Positions 34,168 to 43,922 are shown, counted from the first letter of the stretch. The stretch: 64,000 bases of DNA from an uncultured bacterium (GCA_938009275.1 CALLHY010000062.1:1-64000), one strand, 5' to 3'. Made by a program: numbers and translations. Notes: a model not told the origin generated them from the letters alone.

Positions 34168-35529
34168 TCACAGAATCATATCTCCTGTTATCAGTTTGTT
34201 TTTAACCGTGGCACTCGTTGCGGTGCTGATGTTTACCCGCCCCTCACAAAGCACATCATCCAGGAAAGTAATGTCCCCGCTTATCTTCAGTTCCTTGCAG
34301 CTTAGCAGCGATGGAGCACCAACCGGGAACCTTTGTTTCAAATCATCCACTTTGCCATAATGCTTTTCATCCAGTTCTATGTAAGGTGCTTTCTCCAAGC
34401 CTCGCCTTAGCACAATCTGATAACGGTCATTAAGCTCATAAAGATCAGACCAAATAGCTAGCAAGTCATTAGTTTTCTTCACCGGCGCAAAGCGTTCTCT
34501 GGGCACCACCACCGCCTTGGCATTATTAAAGATGCTAATGGCAGAGCCCATAGCGGTTTCGAGCTGGAAAACAGGAGTGCCATCTACCACTTTGGGATTA
34601 ACAATAAGTGGCAACAACATCAATCCTTCAGACGATATAATCTGCCATTCCAAAGCCTTTAAGTCTATCCACAGATTATTGGTATTAAAGTATTTGTAAA
34701 GGTTTATATCTTGAAACTCGTCAAGTTCCGCATCTGGGCATTGAGCTACCTCACGCAGCAGCAATTGTCCCGCCAAATCCTCACTCAGGTGCCCCCCTTT
34801 TTTATCCATCTCAGTTCTGTTGCATACTTCCATCACAAAGGGGATGTTATTCTCTTCCATATAGGTTGGAATGGCAGTGTCTATAGTTGCACCCAGGTTA
34901 TCGGCATTGGATACAAACGCATAACGATAACCTTTGGCTATTAACTGCTCCAGCAATCCATTGGAACTAATAGCCGTGTAGATATCTCCATGACCGGGAG
35001 GATTCCACATCTTGGTGGCATCTTTGTTTTCATAAATGCCAAGCTTATCTTGTCTGATGCGCGGAAACTTGTTTTGCACAAAGGATAGCGGCATATCTTG
35101 AATGGCTAAATCTGGATATTTGGACAGGTAGTTAACCGTGTCCGAATCTGTATTAAAGCTATTCATAAACATCAGCAACACATCATATCCGGTGGATGAC
35201 CTTGAGGTTAAAACCTGCCGGCTGATGATGTCTAAGAAGTTCAGGTTACCCTTCACCGGTAATAGTGACTTTGCCTTAGACAGCCCCATGCTTGTACCCA
35301 GTCCACCATTCAGCTTTATCACTACCGTACTTTTTAGAATCTGAGACTTGCCTTTGCCACGTATCTGAGCATAATCTATCAAGTTTTGTGGAGAGGGCGG
35401 TCTGATCTGCTCTCTGGCAATAATTCCCTTTTCGCCATTTTTTAGCCTGTCGTAATAAGTAATAAAAGTCCTTATTACATCATCATTCAATCCATCTGCC
35501 TTCATGACCCGGGAGAAGTTTAAGTTCAT
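34168..35529 (-). CDS. UDP-glucose pyrophosphorylase, eukaryote-type family
   Basis: 453 residues. Eukaryote-type UTP-sugar-1-phosphate uridylyltransferase (UGP2/PF01704 family), making UDP-glucose or a related UDP-sugar. The nucleotide-binding motif appears as LNGGLGTSMGLSKAKSLLPV, followed by PGHGDIYTAI, VSNADNLGATID and EMDKKGGHL; the C-terminus carries left-handed beta-helix-like hexapeptide strands (LSCKELKISGDITF). Bacterial GalU is unrelated in sequence. It overlaps hutU by 4 bp on the 5' side and is 40 bp upstream of mlaD. The exact sugar is not readable. Confidence 0.85.
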   Translation of the reverse strand: MNLNFSRVMKADGLNDDVIRTFITYYDRLKNGEKGIIAREQIRPPSPQNLIDYAQIRGKGKSQILKSTVVIKLNGGLGTSMGLSKAKSLLPVKGNLNFLDIISRQVLTSRSSTGYDVLLMFMNSFNTDSDTVNYLSKYPDLAIQDMPLSFVQNKFPRIRQDKLGIYENKDATKMWNPPGHGDIYTAISSNGLLEQLIAKGYRYAFVSNADNLGATIDTAIPTYMEENNIPFVMEVCNRTEMDKKGGHLSEDLAGQLLLREVAQCPDAELDEFQDINLYKYFNTNNLWIDLKALEWQIISSEGLMLLPLIVNPKVVDGTPVFQLETAMGSAISIFNNAKAVVVPRERFAPVKKTNDLLAIWSDLYELNDRYQIVLRRGLEKAPYIELDEKHYGKVDDLKQRFPVGAPSLLSCKELKISGDITFLDDVLCEGRVNISTATSATVKNKLITGDMIL

Positions 35530-37541
35530 TGCATCCCTCCATAATCACTGTCTATCAGTTCTTGCAAATAATCGTCGTTTACCGGATGTGGAATAGTGAT
35601 AGCACCAGCGTTCCGATGCTTGTCATTCCAGGCACTGCAGGTATCCACAGCTCCAGAGTTTCTCGCCCAGGCTCTTCTCGCAACGCCGCCCATCACATCC
35701 CATGACAAGGCTTTCTTTACTATCTCATCCATTCTGCTGCTGCCGTCTAACACTATGCCATTGCCACCGTTTATGCTTCTGCCTATGCCAACGCCACCAC
35801 CATTAGACAGCACGACCAGAGTCATGCCCCTGGCCACGTTACCTGCAAAGCAATGAGTTGCCATTTCTGCCATCACGTTTGAACCGTCACGAATATTGGC
35901 AGTTTCCCTAAAGGGAGAATCTGTTCCCGATACATCATGATGATCTCTGCCCAGCATTACAGGCCCAATCTCGCCATTACGCACCATCTCGTTGAACTTT
36001 AACGCCAGCTTAACTCTTCCTTCCTCGTCTGCATATAGTATTCTGGCTTTGGTTCCCACCACCAGCTTATTCTGCTCCGCGGTGCTAATCCAATAATGAT
36101 TGTCTCTATCCATGGAGTTTCTATTTGGGTCTATCAATTCCGTAGCAGCCATATCTGTCTTGCGCAAGTCTTCATCTTTTCCAGAGAGACATACCCATCT
36201 AAATGGGCCATAACCATAATCGAAGCATAGCGGCCCCATGATGTCTTCCACATAGGAAGGCCAGATAAAGCCATCATTGGTGTTTATTCCGTTTCTGGCT
36301 ATCTCGGTAGCTCCGGCATCAAACACACTTGCCATAAAGCTATTGCCATAATCCCAAAAGCGTGAGCCTTTGGTGCATAAGCTTTTAATCACATTGTAGT
36401 GCCGGATTAGCGATTCATCCACCCTCTGCTTAAAGAGAGCTTCGTTTGTGGCAATCAGCTTTCTTCCTTCTTCAAAGCTTATTCCGGCGGGAGTGTATCC
36501 ACCTTCGTAAACAGCATGGCATGAGGTCTGATCGGAGATAAGCTCACAGCAAATATCGTGCTTATCCACATACTCCAGCAGATCAACTATATTGCCGTGA
36601 TACGCTATGGACAGTGCTTGCTTGGATTCTCTGGCTTCGTTTACCCAGCTAAATATCTCAGACAGGTTAGCAGAAACCTTGCTAACCCAGCCCTGGCTAT
36701 GCCTGGTTTCTATGCGGCTATAATCCACTTCCGCTATTATGCCTATGCCCCCGGCAATCTCAACCGCTTTGCTTTGAGCTCCGCTCATGCCCCCCAAACC
36801 CGAAGAGATATATAGCACACCGGCAAGGTCATTATCACCCTTTATCCCCAGGTATTTGCGTCCGGCATTCAGCAGTGTAATATAAGTGCCATGCACTATG
36901 CCCTGTGGCCCAATATACATCCACCCACCGGCAGTCATTTGTCCATAGTTCGCCACTCCGAGTGCCGTTAATCTCTTAAACTCATCGGGATTGTCCCATT
37001 TGCCTATCACTAAGCCATTGGTTGAGATAACCCTTGGCGCATCTATTTTTGAGGGAAATAAGCCCAATGGATGACCGGATGCTACTACCAATGTCTGATC
37101 TTCTCGCATCACTTCCAGATACTTCATTATCAGCCTGTATTGCATCCAGTTTTGACACACTTGTCCAGTTTCGCCATAAGTAACCAATTCATAAGGATAT
37201 AATGCAATATCAAAATCAAGATTATTATCTATCATCACTTGCAAGGCTTTAGCCGGGGTTATCCCTTTGTATTCATCCAAGGGCTTCCCCTTCAGGCGTC
37301 CATGTGGGCGGTATCTATAGCCATATATGCGCCCCATGGTTTTTAGCTCGTGCAAAAACTCAGGAGCCATAATGCTATGCAGTTCACTCGGTATATAACG
37401 AAGTGCATTCTTTACTGCCAGTGCTATTTCGGCTTTGCTAAGGTTCAGTCCTCTATCCGGGGCACGCCTGATTCCGGGTTCAAATACCGGTTCTGGCGGC
37501 AGTTCATTGCTAAGCTGTACTTCAAAAATGTGATCAGACAT
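35526..37541 (-). CDS. hutU: Urocanate hydratase (long form)
   Basis: 671 residues. NAD-containing enzyme converting urocanate to imidazolone propionate in histidine breakdown. Motifs: GQMTAGGWMYIGPQGIVHGT, ISSGLGGMSGAQ, HGNIVDLLEY, DQTSCHAVYEGGYTPAG, and RWVCLSGKDEDLRKTD around the conserved cysteine. It is longer than the usual 555-residue bacterial enzyme; length and extra N-terminal segment are like the eukaryotic form. No hutH, hutI or hutG is in the window. It overlaps the neighbours by 8 bp (cyuA-like) and 4 bp (UGPase). Confidence 0.93.
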   Translation of the reverse strand: MSDHIFEVQLSNELPPEPVFEPGIRRAPDRGLNLSKAEIALAVKNALRYIPSELHSIMAPEFLHELKTMGRIYGYRYRPHGRLKGKPLDEYKGITPAKALQVMIDNNLDFDIALYPYELVTYGETGQVCQNWMQYRLIMKYLEVMREDQTLVVASGHPLGLFPSKIDAPRVISTNGLVIGKWDNPDEFKRLTALGVANYGQMTAGGWMYIGPQGIVHGTYITLLNAGRKYLGIKGDNDLAGVLYISSGLGGMSGAQSKAVEIAGGIGIIAEVDYSRIETRHSQGWVSKVSANLSEIFSWVNEARESKQALSIAYHGNIVDLLEYVDKHDICCELISDQTSCHAVYEGGYTPAGISFEEGRKLIATNEALFKQRVDESLIRHYNVIKSLCTKGSRFWDYGNSFMASVFDAGATEIARNGINTNDGFIWPSYVEDIMGPLCFDYGYGPFRWVCLSGKDEDLRKTDMAATELIDPNRNSMDRDNHYWISTAEQNKLVVGTKARILYADEEGRVKLALKFNEMVRNGEIGPVMLGRDHHDVSGTDSPFRETANIRDGSNVMAEMATHCFAGNVARGMTLVVLSNGGGVGIGRSINGGNGIVLDGSSRMDEIVKKALSWDVMGGVARRAWARNSGAVDTCSAWNDKHRNAGAITIPHPVNDDYLQELIDSDYGGMQ

Positions 37542-38829
37542 TACATCCTCTATTATTGTTTTTAATCATTATGTTCAGTATAGTGCTGTCGGCATTATCC
37601 ATACCGTGCGCCACAAATTCTGCCAGGTTGGCAATAGTCTCGTCCAGGTCGTCAGTAATGATGCCATCGCTGGATGATACACAGATATCCGACACGGCAA
37701 GCAGGGCAGCCTGAACAGCAGCACTGGTATTGGTAGCAACCTTCAGCGAGCAGCCTTCCTTTGCCCCATCGCAAACCATGCCCGCGGTATTACCAATCAT
37801 GTTCTTTATAGCATACTCAATTTGCTTGTACTTACCGCCCAATAGCATCACAATGCCACTCGCGGCACCGGACGAAGCAGACAAACATCCGCATAAACTG
37901 CTAAGCACACCAACTTTGTTCTTTATGTGCACACTCACCAAATGCCCCAAAGCAAGGGCTCGCAACACTTCGGCTTTGGAATATCCTTGTTTTTCTGCAA
38001 TGGCAATAATGGGCAATGTAACAGACAAACCTTGATTACCACTGCCGGAATTGCTAATCACCGGCATACTGCATCCACTCATGCGGGCATCGGTAGCAGC
38101 GGCGGTTAAAGCCATGGCATAGTGATGAATATCATTACCCAAAAGGCCACTTTCCATCTGCTGCATCAGCATCTTCCCCACCGATATGCCGGAGGCATTG
38201 CTTAAACCATATTCGGCAATGCTGCGATTCATCTCCAAGCCCATATCAAATGAGTTCAGGTCACTTTCATCGGCATCAACGCAGTAAGCATAATAGTCCG
38301 CTACCGTAAATTCGTCTGGCGAGATAAGCTTTGGCACATCAGGTGAATCCAGCTCGTTATGAGCATATACTTTACCATCCATTTCCAAGTGGTGCAGCCA
38401 GTTATGCCGCCACCTCAGTATGGCCAGGCTGGTCTTTACCCCGTCGCTTAGCCTCACCTCAATCCAGATTTTATCCTGAGTATCCTTCTTGTAAGTTTTT
38501 ATAACCGCATCTGCCAGCATCAGATTAGCTTCTATAATAGTTGCGGCTTCCAGTTCGGCTAATACTTCCAGATTCTTTTCGGGATTGGCTACGCATATCC
38601 CCAATGCGGCGGCTATTTCCAAGCCGATCAGTTCTGTTCCAGGTATGCCTACTCGCATCCCATTTTTCAGCACATTGGGGCTAACCCATAGCTCAGCTTG
38701 GGTAACCTTTCCGGATAAAAGCTTTGCCGCATACGAAGCCGCCAAAGCAACAGCCGCCGGCTCTGTACAGCCCATTGCTGGGGCTACTTCCTGCTTCAGT
38801 AAAGCTAAGATTCTTTCTTTATCTGCCAT
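37534..38829 (-). CDS. L-cysteine desulfidase/serine dehydratase alpha-like (UPF0597) protein
   Basis: 431 residues of the UPF0597/CyuA (YhaM) family, related to the alpha domain of Fe-S L-serine dehydratase. Cysteines in family positions: PAMGCTEPAAVALA, MSGCSMPVISNSGSGNQG, SLCGCLSASSGAASG and MVCDGAKEGCSLKV, suggesting a [4Fe-4S] cluster used to eliminate HS- or water from cysteine or serine. The start is ambiguous (ATG at 38829 or the adjacent GTG at 38832, GAGAAGG upstream). First gene of the eight-gene run. Fits an amino-acid-degrading lifestyle. Confidence 0.88.
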   Translation of the reverse strand: MADKERILALLKQEVAPAMGCTEPAAVALAASYAAKLLSGKVTQAELWVSPNVLKNGMRVGIPGTELIGLEIAAALGICVANPEKNLEVLAELEAATIIEANLMLADAVIKTYKKDTQDKIWIEVRLSDGVKTSLAILRWRHNWLHHLEMDGKVYAHNELDSPDVPKLISPDEFTVADYYAYCVDADESDLNSFDMGLEMNRSIAEYGLSNASGISVGKMLMQQMESGLLGNDIHHYAMALTAAATDARMSGCSMPVISNSGSGNQGLSVTLPIIAIAEKQGYSKAEVLRALALGHLVSVHIKNKVGVLSSLCGCLSASSGAASGIVMLLGGKYKQIEYAIKNMIGNTAGMVCDGAKEGCSLKVATNTSAAVQAALLAVSDICVSSSDGIITDDLDETIANLAEFVAHGMDNADSTILNIMIKNNNRGCNV

Positions 38830-39180
38830 CACCTTCTCGTTATTTGTGGTTTTCTATAACATTATACATCCGCAATTCCTGTCAAGTGAAAAGCTGCTTT
38901 TCCGCTTTCCAATCTCCCAAGTATTACATGGAGCGTTGAAGGGTGGATGAGTGAAACAAGGACTATTCTTAAAGTACTGTTGCTGGGGCTGCCTTGGTTT
39001 TGAACATGGTATCACCGTATTGGACAATAAGATAATAACAGACACATGGGCTCAGTAAAACCTGTCCATCTTTTCCACTATCGTTCATATCGTCCAGTAT
39101 CTACCAATACTACTAATGATTATACACATAGGTCTGCCCCTACTCTCTCGGCTCTCCGTGCCTTCTGTATTTCAACCATG
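38830..39180. other. Divergent intergenic region
   Basis: Promoter region of the eight-gene operon must lie here but no clear -35/-10 pair was recognised. No gene seen. It ends at repeat copy 4. Confidence 0.4.
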
Positions 39181-39268
39181 CTTCCTTGCTCCAATTACTA
39201 ATGAAATACGCATGAATTACGCATGAGATGCGTAATTCATTAGTATTTCTTCCGTAATCAGCTCAAGG
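39181..39268 (+). repeat. Dispersed 11-bp-unit inverted repeat, copy 4
   Basis: CTTCCTTGCTC, CAATTACTAAT, GAAATACGCAT, GAATTACGCAT, centre GAG, ATGCGTAATTC, ATTAGTATTTC, TTCCGTAATCA, GCTCAAGG. The only copy located between two divergent gene starts. Confidence 0.85.
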
Positions 39269-39452
39269 ATTTCATTACATCACTTCAGCAGAGTAGAAAG
39301 CGGTTAAATATTTATATTGACTTAATTCTATGCAGGCTAAATAGTGTGCTAGTAGCTTTTTGTGGCTGTGAGAAAGCAGATATTACATTCACTGGTATTC
39401 GTTTACACAGATAACAGGACGATAAAGCTGAACCGAAAAGGAGATAATAGAT

Positions 39453-40241
39453 ATGAGACTGATTGTTCATCTAATGATTTTGATAGCCTTACTGTTACTT
39501 TCCGCATGTGCAATTAGCGATCTCAGCATGATGCAAACTGCTGTCCCGACAGGTGGGGGTGCTGTGAAAGCCTCAGCATATATGGGAAATGGCATGAACC
39601 TCTACCCCACTCAAGATTTTAGGGAGATATACAATGCCATTGCAGCATCTGACACAGTGGATTATTTTCTTGAGTTTGTCACACCAAAAGATTGGCTTCA
39701 TTGGGGAAAAGAAAGAGAAGCAACAGTTAGTGGTTTATGTGTTAACATTGGGATTACCGATGAAACAGACATTGTAGCTAAAGCATTTGTAAGTGGTAGC
39801 TTCGGATATACATTAGGTGTAAAGCACCTCATTCACCAATCCCAGGGAAAATACTTTGCCATAATGCCGGTATTCTCAGTCTCCAAGTCATCCAACATGA
39901 CAAGTAATTCCAGTGAAGGCCAGACTGTGTTTTACGCAGATGACAAAAACGTAGTTACCAGCGCTGCAATTCATGGTATTTGGTCAGAAACAATGTCACC
40001 TAAGGTTCTAATAACGTACAGTCCGCATATATCCCTCACAAGACTTAACCGCACTTACAATGGCAAAGATTATGGCCCATACTACATCCCGCATGCGGGG
40101 TTTAGAGGCAATTTGCGCTATACCTGGAAACGTATTTTCTTAACAGGAGAATTGGGATTAGAACTGGTGGGAAAACACTCTTCAGGATTAATGACGGTTC
40201 CTAGTTATGCATGTGGGATGGGCTTAAATATTGGTAAATAG
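39453..40241 (+). CDS. Putative lipoprotein with beta-barrel-like strands
   Basis: 262 residues. Lipobox LLSAC (Cys19) after MRLIVHLMILIALLLL. The mature part has a run of alternating strands (EATVSGLCVNIGITD, DIVAKAFVSGSFGYTLGVKH, SAAIHGIWSETMSPKVLIT, RYTWKRIFLTGELGLELVG cut at 20) ending in a short G-rich strand; this resembles a small outer-membrane barrel fused to a lipid anchor, or a soluble beta-sandwich. No family recognised. Ribosome binding site AAAGGAG at 39437-39443. It stands alone with its own upstream region. Confidence 0.65.
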   Translation: MRLIVHLMILIALLLLSACAISDLSMMQTAVPTGGGAVKASAYMGNGMNLYPTQDFREIYNAIAASDTVDYFLEFVTPKDWLHWGKEREATVSGLCVNIGITDETDIVAKAFVSGSFGYTLGVKHLIHQSQGKYFAIMPVFSVSKSSNMTSNSSEGQTVFYADDKNVVTSAAIHGIWSETMSPKVLITYSPHISLTRLNRTYNGKDYGPYYIPHAGFRGNLRYTWKRIFLTGELGLELVGKHSSGLMTVPSYACGMGLNIGK

Positions 40242-40337
40242 TAGCACTACTAAGTAGCCACATAGTTTATATGATGCTTCATAAGCACCGTTACAAGAAC
40301 ATATCGTACTGACATAAGGGCAGCCTACAACAAATGA

Positions 40338-40366
40338 TTGACATAAATTGCTTGTTACAAAATAAT
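40338..40366 (+). promoter_or_regulatory. Promoter of the decarboxylase/dehydrogenase pair
   Basis: TTGACA (40338-40343), 17-bp spacer, AATAAT (40361-40366). It overlaps the ATG at 40365, which argues that translation really begins at the GTG at 40401. Confidence 0.55.
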
Positions 40367-40400
40367 GAAGCATCATCATCAGTTAAGAGAGGATAATCGG

Positions 40401-41594
40401 GTGTATAAAGAACCGTATCACTTTAATGTTAGTCGCTATATCGCTCCAGAACGCTTTGAACAGATAAAGAATTTTGCCAAAGACATACCCACACCTTGCT
40501 TGGTTATAGATTTGGACTTGATAAAAGAAAAGTATATTGAGCTTCAGGGCAGCTTGCCTTTTGCAAAGATATACTATGCAGTGAAAGCCAATCCAAAAGA
40601 CGAGGTTATCAGGCTTTTGGCAGATTTGGGCTCAAACTTTGATATTGCCTCACGCTATGAGCTTGACCAGATGTTACGCTTGGGGATAGACCCAGCCAGA
40701 TTGAGCTATGGGAACACCATAAAGAAGAAAAGCGATATCAAGTACTTTTACGATCATGGCGTGCGTCTCTTTGCCACAGATAGCGAAAATGACCTGATGA
40801 ACATTGCCGAAAACGCACCCGGAGCAAAGATATTCTTTAGGATATTAACGGAAGGAACGGGGGCTGACTGGCCACTGTCCCGTAAGTTCGGCTCGCACCC
40901 GGATACCATATATCACCTTATATTACAATCGGCGGAAATGGGACTGAACCCATGGGGCATATCCTTTCATGTAGGCTCACAACAGCGCGATATTGGTCAA
41001 TGGGATGATGCCGTAGCCCGCTGCAAATACCTGTTTGATGCTGTTGCCGAAGAAGGCATAGAGCTAAAGATGATAAACATAGGCGGTGGCTTCCCGGCGA
41101 ACTATGTGGATCCCACCTTCTCGGTTAAAGAATACACCGATGAAATACTCCGCTTCATCCAGGAAGATTTCGGCGAAAACCTGCCAGACATAATCCTGGA
41201 GCCGGGACGCTCCCTGGTTGGCGACGCTGGCATCATTATCTCGGAAGTAATAAATCTGTCACGCAAGTCCAAGAACAATCTTTATCAATGGGTATATCTG
41301 GATATTGGCAAGTTTGGGGGAATGATTGAGACCATAGATGAGTCTATTAAGTTCCCAATATATTTCGAGAAAGAAGGAATGGCAGAAGAGATAATCCTGG
41401 CAGGGCCTACCTGTGATAGCATGGATATACTTTACGAACATTACCGTTATCACATGCCAGACAGCGTGGTTCCCGGAGATAAAGTGTATATCTTTACCAC
41501 CGGAGCATACACGCAAAGCTATTCCTCGGTGAACTTCAACGGTTTTCCGCCCCTGCAAGCAGTGATCTATAGAGATAATCAAGGTGATGATTAA
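40401..41594 (+). CDS. PLP-dependent ornithine/lysine decarboxylase (fold type III)
   Basis: 397 residues from a GTG start with AAGAGAGG 7-8 bp upstream; the in-frame ATG at 40365 overlaps the promoter and has no site. Alanine-racemase-fold decarboxylase of the eukaryotic-ODC type. PLP lysine in YYAVKANP (K62), PLP-phosphate loop in NIGGGFP, and the catalytic cysteine motif GPTCDSMDI (C338) followed by YTQSYSSVNFNGFPP. This set fits ornithine, lysine or diaminopimelate decarboxylases; the short specificity-helix region (FRILTEGTGADWPLSRKFG) is more like ODC/LDC than LysA. Product would be putrescine or cadaverine. Overlaps the next gene by one base. Confidence 0.87.
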   Translation: MYKEPYHFNVSRYIAPERFEQIKNFAKDIPTPCLVIDLDLIKEKYIELQGSLPFAKIYYAVKANPKDEVIRLLADLGSNFDIASRYELDQMLRLGIDPARLSYGNTIKKKSDIKYFYDHGVRLFATDSENDLMNIAENAPGAKIFFRILTEGTGADWPLSRKFGSHPDTIYHLILQSAEMGLNPWGISFHVGSQQRDIGQWDDAVARCKYLFDAVAEEGIELKMINIGGGFPANYVDPTFSVKEYTDEILRFIQEDFGENLPDIILEPGRSLVGDAGIIISEVINLSRKSKNNLYQWVYLDIGKFGGMIETIDESIKFPIYFEKEGMAEEIILAGPTCDSMDILYEHYRYHMPDSVVPGDKVYIFTTGAYTQSYSSVNFNGFPPLQAVIYRDNQGDD

Positions 41595-42679
41595 TGAAAA
41601 GACTTCCAGTTAAAACGCTTCAAAACTTCATGATTGAAGTATTCACCCACATTGGAGTTCCAGAACATGAAGCAGCCATCTGCGCTGAAGTGCTTATCGC
41701 CAGTGACCTGAAAGGCATAGAATCCCACGGTATTGGCAGACTAAAGATGTATTATGACAGAATAAAGCTTGGAATTCAACAACCGGTAACCAAGATAGAC
41801 ATAATTCGAGATAAATATGCCACAGCTGTGTGGGAAGGCAATCATGGCATGGGTCACGTTATCGGCAAGAAAGCCATGCAAGCCGCAATAGACAAGGCAA
41901 AGCAATATGGTATAGGCAGCGTGGCAGTAAGAAATTCTACCCACTACGGCATTTGCGGTTTCTATGCAGAAATGGCAACCCAACAGGACATGATTGGCCT
42001 AACCTTTACCAATGCCCGTCCTTCAATATGCCCTACGCATGGCGTGTCTCCGCTATTGGGTACTAATCCTATCTGCTTTGGTGCACCAACTGATTTACCA
42101 TATCCCTTTTTGTATGACGCCGCCACTTCCATCTCACAACGTGGCAAGGTTGAGCAATATGCCCGAGAAGAAAAGGACACTCCCGAAGGATGGGCTATAG
42201 ATCTGGATGGTAAGCCATATACCGATACTAATAGACTACTGGTGGATTTGGTTAAGCAAAAAGCTTCCATGCTCCCAATTGGCGGAACCGACGAACTAAG
42301 CGGTAGCCATAAGGGATATGGCTTGGGTACTATGGTTGAGATACTCTGTGCTTCATTACAAAATGGAAGCTATTTAAACGGACTTCTTGGCCAGGATGAG
42401 CAGGGAAAGCCTGCTCCCTATAACCTGGGACACTTCTTTTTAGCAATTAACATAGACTTCTTCACAGAACTGGACAGCTTTAAGCAGATAACCGGCAATA
42501 TCTGCCGGGAGCTGCAAAACTCCAAGCTGTTCCCAGGGCAAAACCGCATCTATGTAGCAGGAGAAAAGGAATATGAAATTGAGCAAATCGTTCGAAGCAA
42601 AGGTGTGCCGATTATTCCTAACCTTCAGAAAGATATAGAGTTTATGCAGCGGGAATTAAAGCTCTCTCCCATTATATAG
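41594..42679 (+). CDS. LDH2-family malate/lactate-type dehydrogenase
   Basis: 361 residues. NAD(P)-dependent 2-hydroxyacid/ureidoglycolate/malate dehydrogenase of the LDH2/MDH2 family, unrelated to Rossmann LDHs. Marks: ASDLKGIESHGIGRL (catalytic His), VRNSTHYGICGFYAEMA (catalytic His in NSTHYG), GTNPICFGAP, GSHKGYGLGTMVEIL. The natural substrate in this family ranges from malate and lactate to delta1-piperideine-2-carboxylate. Start ATG shares one base with the preceding decarboxylase stop (TAATG), so the two act together; a link to amino-acid or polyamine metabolism is inferred. Confidence 0.87.
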   Translation: MKRLPVKTLQNFMIEVFTHIGVPEHEAAICAEVLIASDLKGIESHGIGRLKMYYDRIKLGIQQPVTKIDIIRDKYATAVWEGNHGMGHVIGKKAMQAAIDKAKQYGIGSVAVRNSTHYGICGFYAEMATQQDMIGLTFTNARPSICPTHGVSPLLGTNPICFGAPTDLPYPFLYDAATSISQRGKVEQYAREEKDTPEGWAIDLDGKPYTDTNRLLVDLVKQKASMLPIGGTDELSGSHKGYGLGTMVEILCASLQNGSYLNGLLGQDEQGKPAPYNLGHFFLAINIDFFTELDSFKQITGNICRELQNSKLFPGQNRIYVAGEKEYEIEQIVRSKGVPIIPNLQKDIEFMQRELKLSPII

Positions 42680-42753
42680 CAAGAAATCCCTTGCCTGATA
42701 AGGGCTGACGGCTTATATTGAATACTAGAAATACATAGAACTTAGGAGAAAAC

Positions 42754-43866
42754 ATGAAAAAAGTACTCGTTTTTGTACTACTCGGAATGCTTTTCAGCAT
42801 GCTAAGCGCAGTAGATTTTGACATTTCCGGTGCCCTTCGCACCCGAGCCGCACTCCGCAACAACATTGCCGAGAAAGATGGTGGTGAAATTGACAGCCGC
42901 TTTCAATTAGGCTTGGATAGCGAACTGGCAGAAGGCTTAAAGCTGCATGCAATGTTTGAAGTTGGCGACCTCACATGGGGTGGATCAGGCGGCGGATTAA
43001 GCACCGGCGGTGTAAATGTTGAAACCAACGAGCTTTATCTGGATTATTATCTTTCCTCTTTTGACGTTAACATCCGTGCAGGTCAGCAATGGTGGGCGGA
43101 TCACAGAAGTTTGGTTTTGGATGATTACTTCTCCGGCATAATGCTTACGAAAGAAGATTTTGCCGGCATGAAAGCCGAATTCGCCTTTATGAAACTGGAA
43201 GAAAATGCCAATTTCATGCAGGACGACCGCAATGCCTTTATGGCGAACTTCCAAGGCGAAAGCCCGATTCCTTTCGGAATTATGGCATTAGGCAGCTATT
43301 ATGCCGACCAAAACCTGGGTAACTTTAACATTATGCCCTATGCAACCCTGCAAGCTGGTCCTGCCACTTTGGACATCACCCCCTTCCTGGATTATCAGAT
43401 GTATCCTGGCGACAACGACGAAATGGGAATGGGTGCCGCTGTGAAAGCAGATATGGATATGGGAAGCATGGAACTGGGAGCAGACCTGCTGATGGCAACA
43501 GAAAAGGGTCTTACGACGCTTAGCCCTTGGTATCAAAATGGCCTCTACATCTATGGTATTGGTGCCAATCACGATGGCGTGAACCTCTATTGGGGATTTT
43601 ATCCTCCCTATAGCAGAGATGTGTTTAATAAAGATGCCTTCATTAGTGCTGTTGGCAAGCTTCGTGCACCAATAAAAGACAATCTCACCGCTTTCGCTGC
43701 TGCGGGCGTGTTAACCAAGATGGGCTGGGAAGTTAATGGCGGTGTTGAGTACGACCTTATTCAAGACCTGATGAAGCTTTCCGCATTCGGCGCATTTGCC
43801 AATGGAACCGAAGGTACAAAGCCTGCCAACTATGTAATTGGTAGCTCTGTAAACATCAACTTCTAA
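42754..43866 (+). CDS. Outer-membrane beta-barrel protein (porin-like)
   Basis: 370 residues. Signal peptide MKKVLVFVLLGMLFSMLSA followed by VDFDISGALRTRAALRNN and many amphipathic strands (FQLGLDSELAEGLKLHAMFEVGDL in part, LYLDYYLSSFDVNIRAGQQWW), ending IGSSVNINF with terminal Phe as expected for BAM recognition. Resembles alginate-export/phosphate-selective-like porins but no subfamily is assigned. AGGAG upstream and a strong terminator downstream at 43891. Likely monocistronic or the last gene of the decarboxylase transcript (74-bp gap). Confidence 0.8.
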   Translation: MKKVLVFVLLGMLFSMLSAVDFDISGALRTRAALRNNIAEKDGGEIDSRFQLGLDSELAEGLKLHAMFEVGDLTWGGSGGGLSTGGVNVETNELYLDYYLSSFDVNIRAGQQWWADHRSLVLDDYFSGIMLTKEDFAGMKAEFAFMKLEENANFMQDDRNAFMANFQGESPIPFGIMALGSYYADQNLGNFNIMPYATLQAGPATLDITPFLDYQMYPGDNDEMGMGAAVKADMDMGSMELGADLLMATEKGLTTLSPWYQNGLYIYGIGANHDGVNLYWGFYPPYSRDVFNKDAFISAVGKLRAPIKDNLTAFAAAGVLTKMGWEVNGGVEYDLIQDLMKLSAFGAFANGTEGTKPANYVIGSSVNINF

Positions 43867-43890
43867 TATCCTGCATCTAAGCAATACATT

Positions 43891-43922
43891 AGAGGAGACC
43901 TGAGTTCAGGTCTCCTCTTGTT
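43891..43922 (+). terminator. Terminator of the porin-like gene
   Basis: AGAGGAGACCTGA (43891-43903), loop GT, TCAGGTCTCCTCT (43906-43918), a perfect 13-bp stem, then TGTTTC. Confidence 0.85.

Noticed and set aside
40365..40400. ATG start for the PLP decarboxylase
   Set aside because: It overlaps the -10 of the predicted promoter and lacks a ribosome binding site; the GTG at 40401 has both in place.
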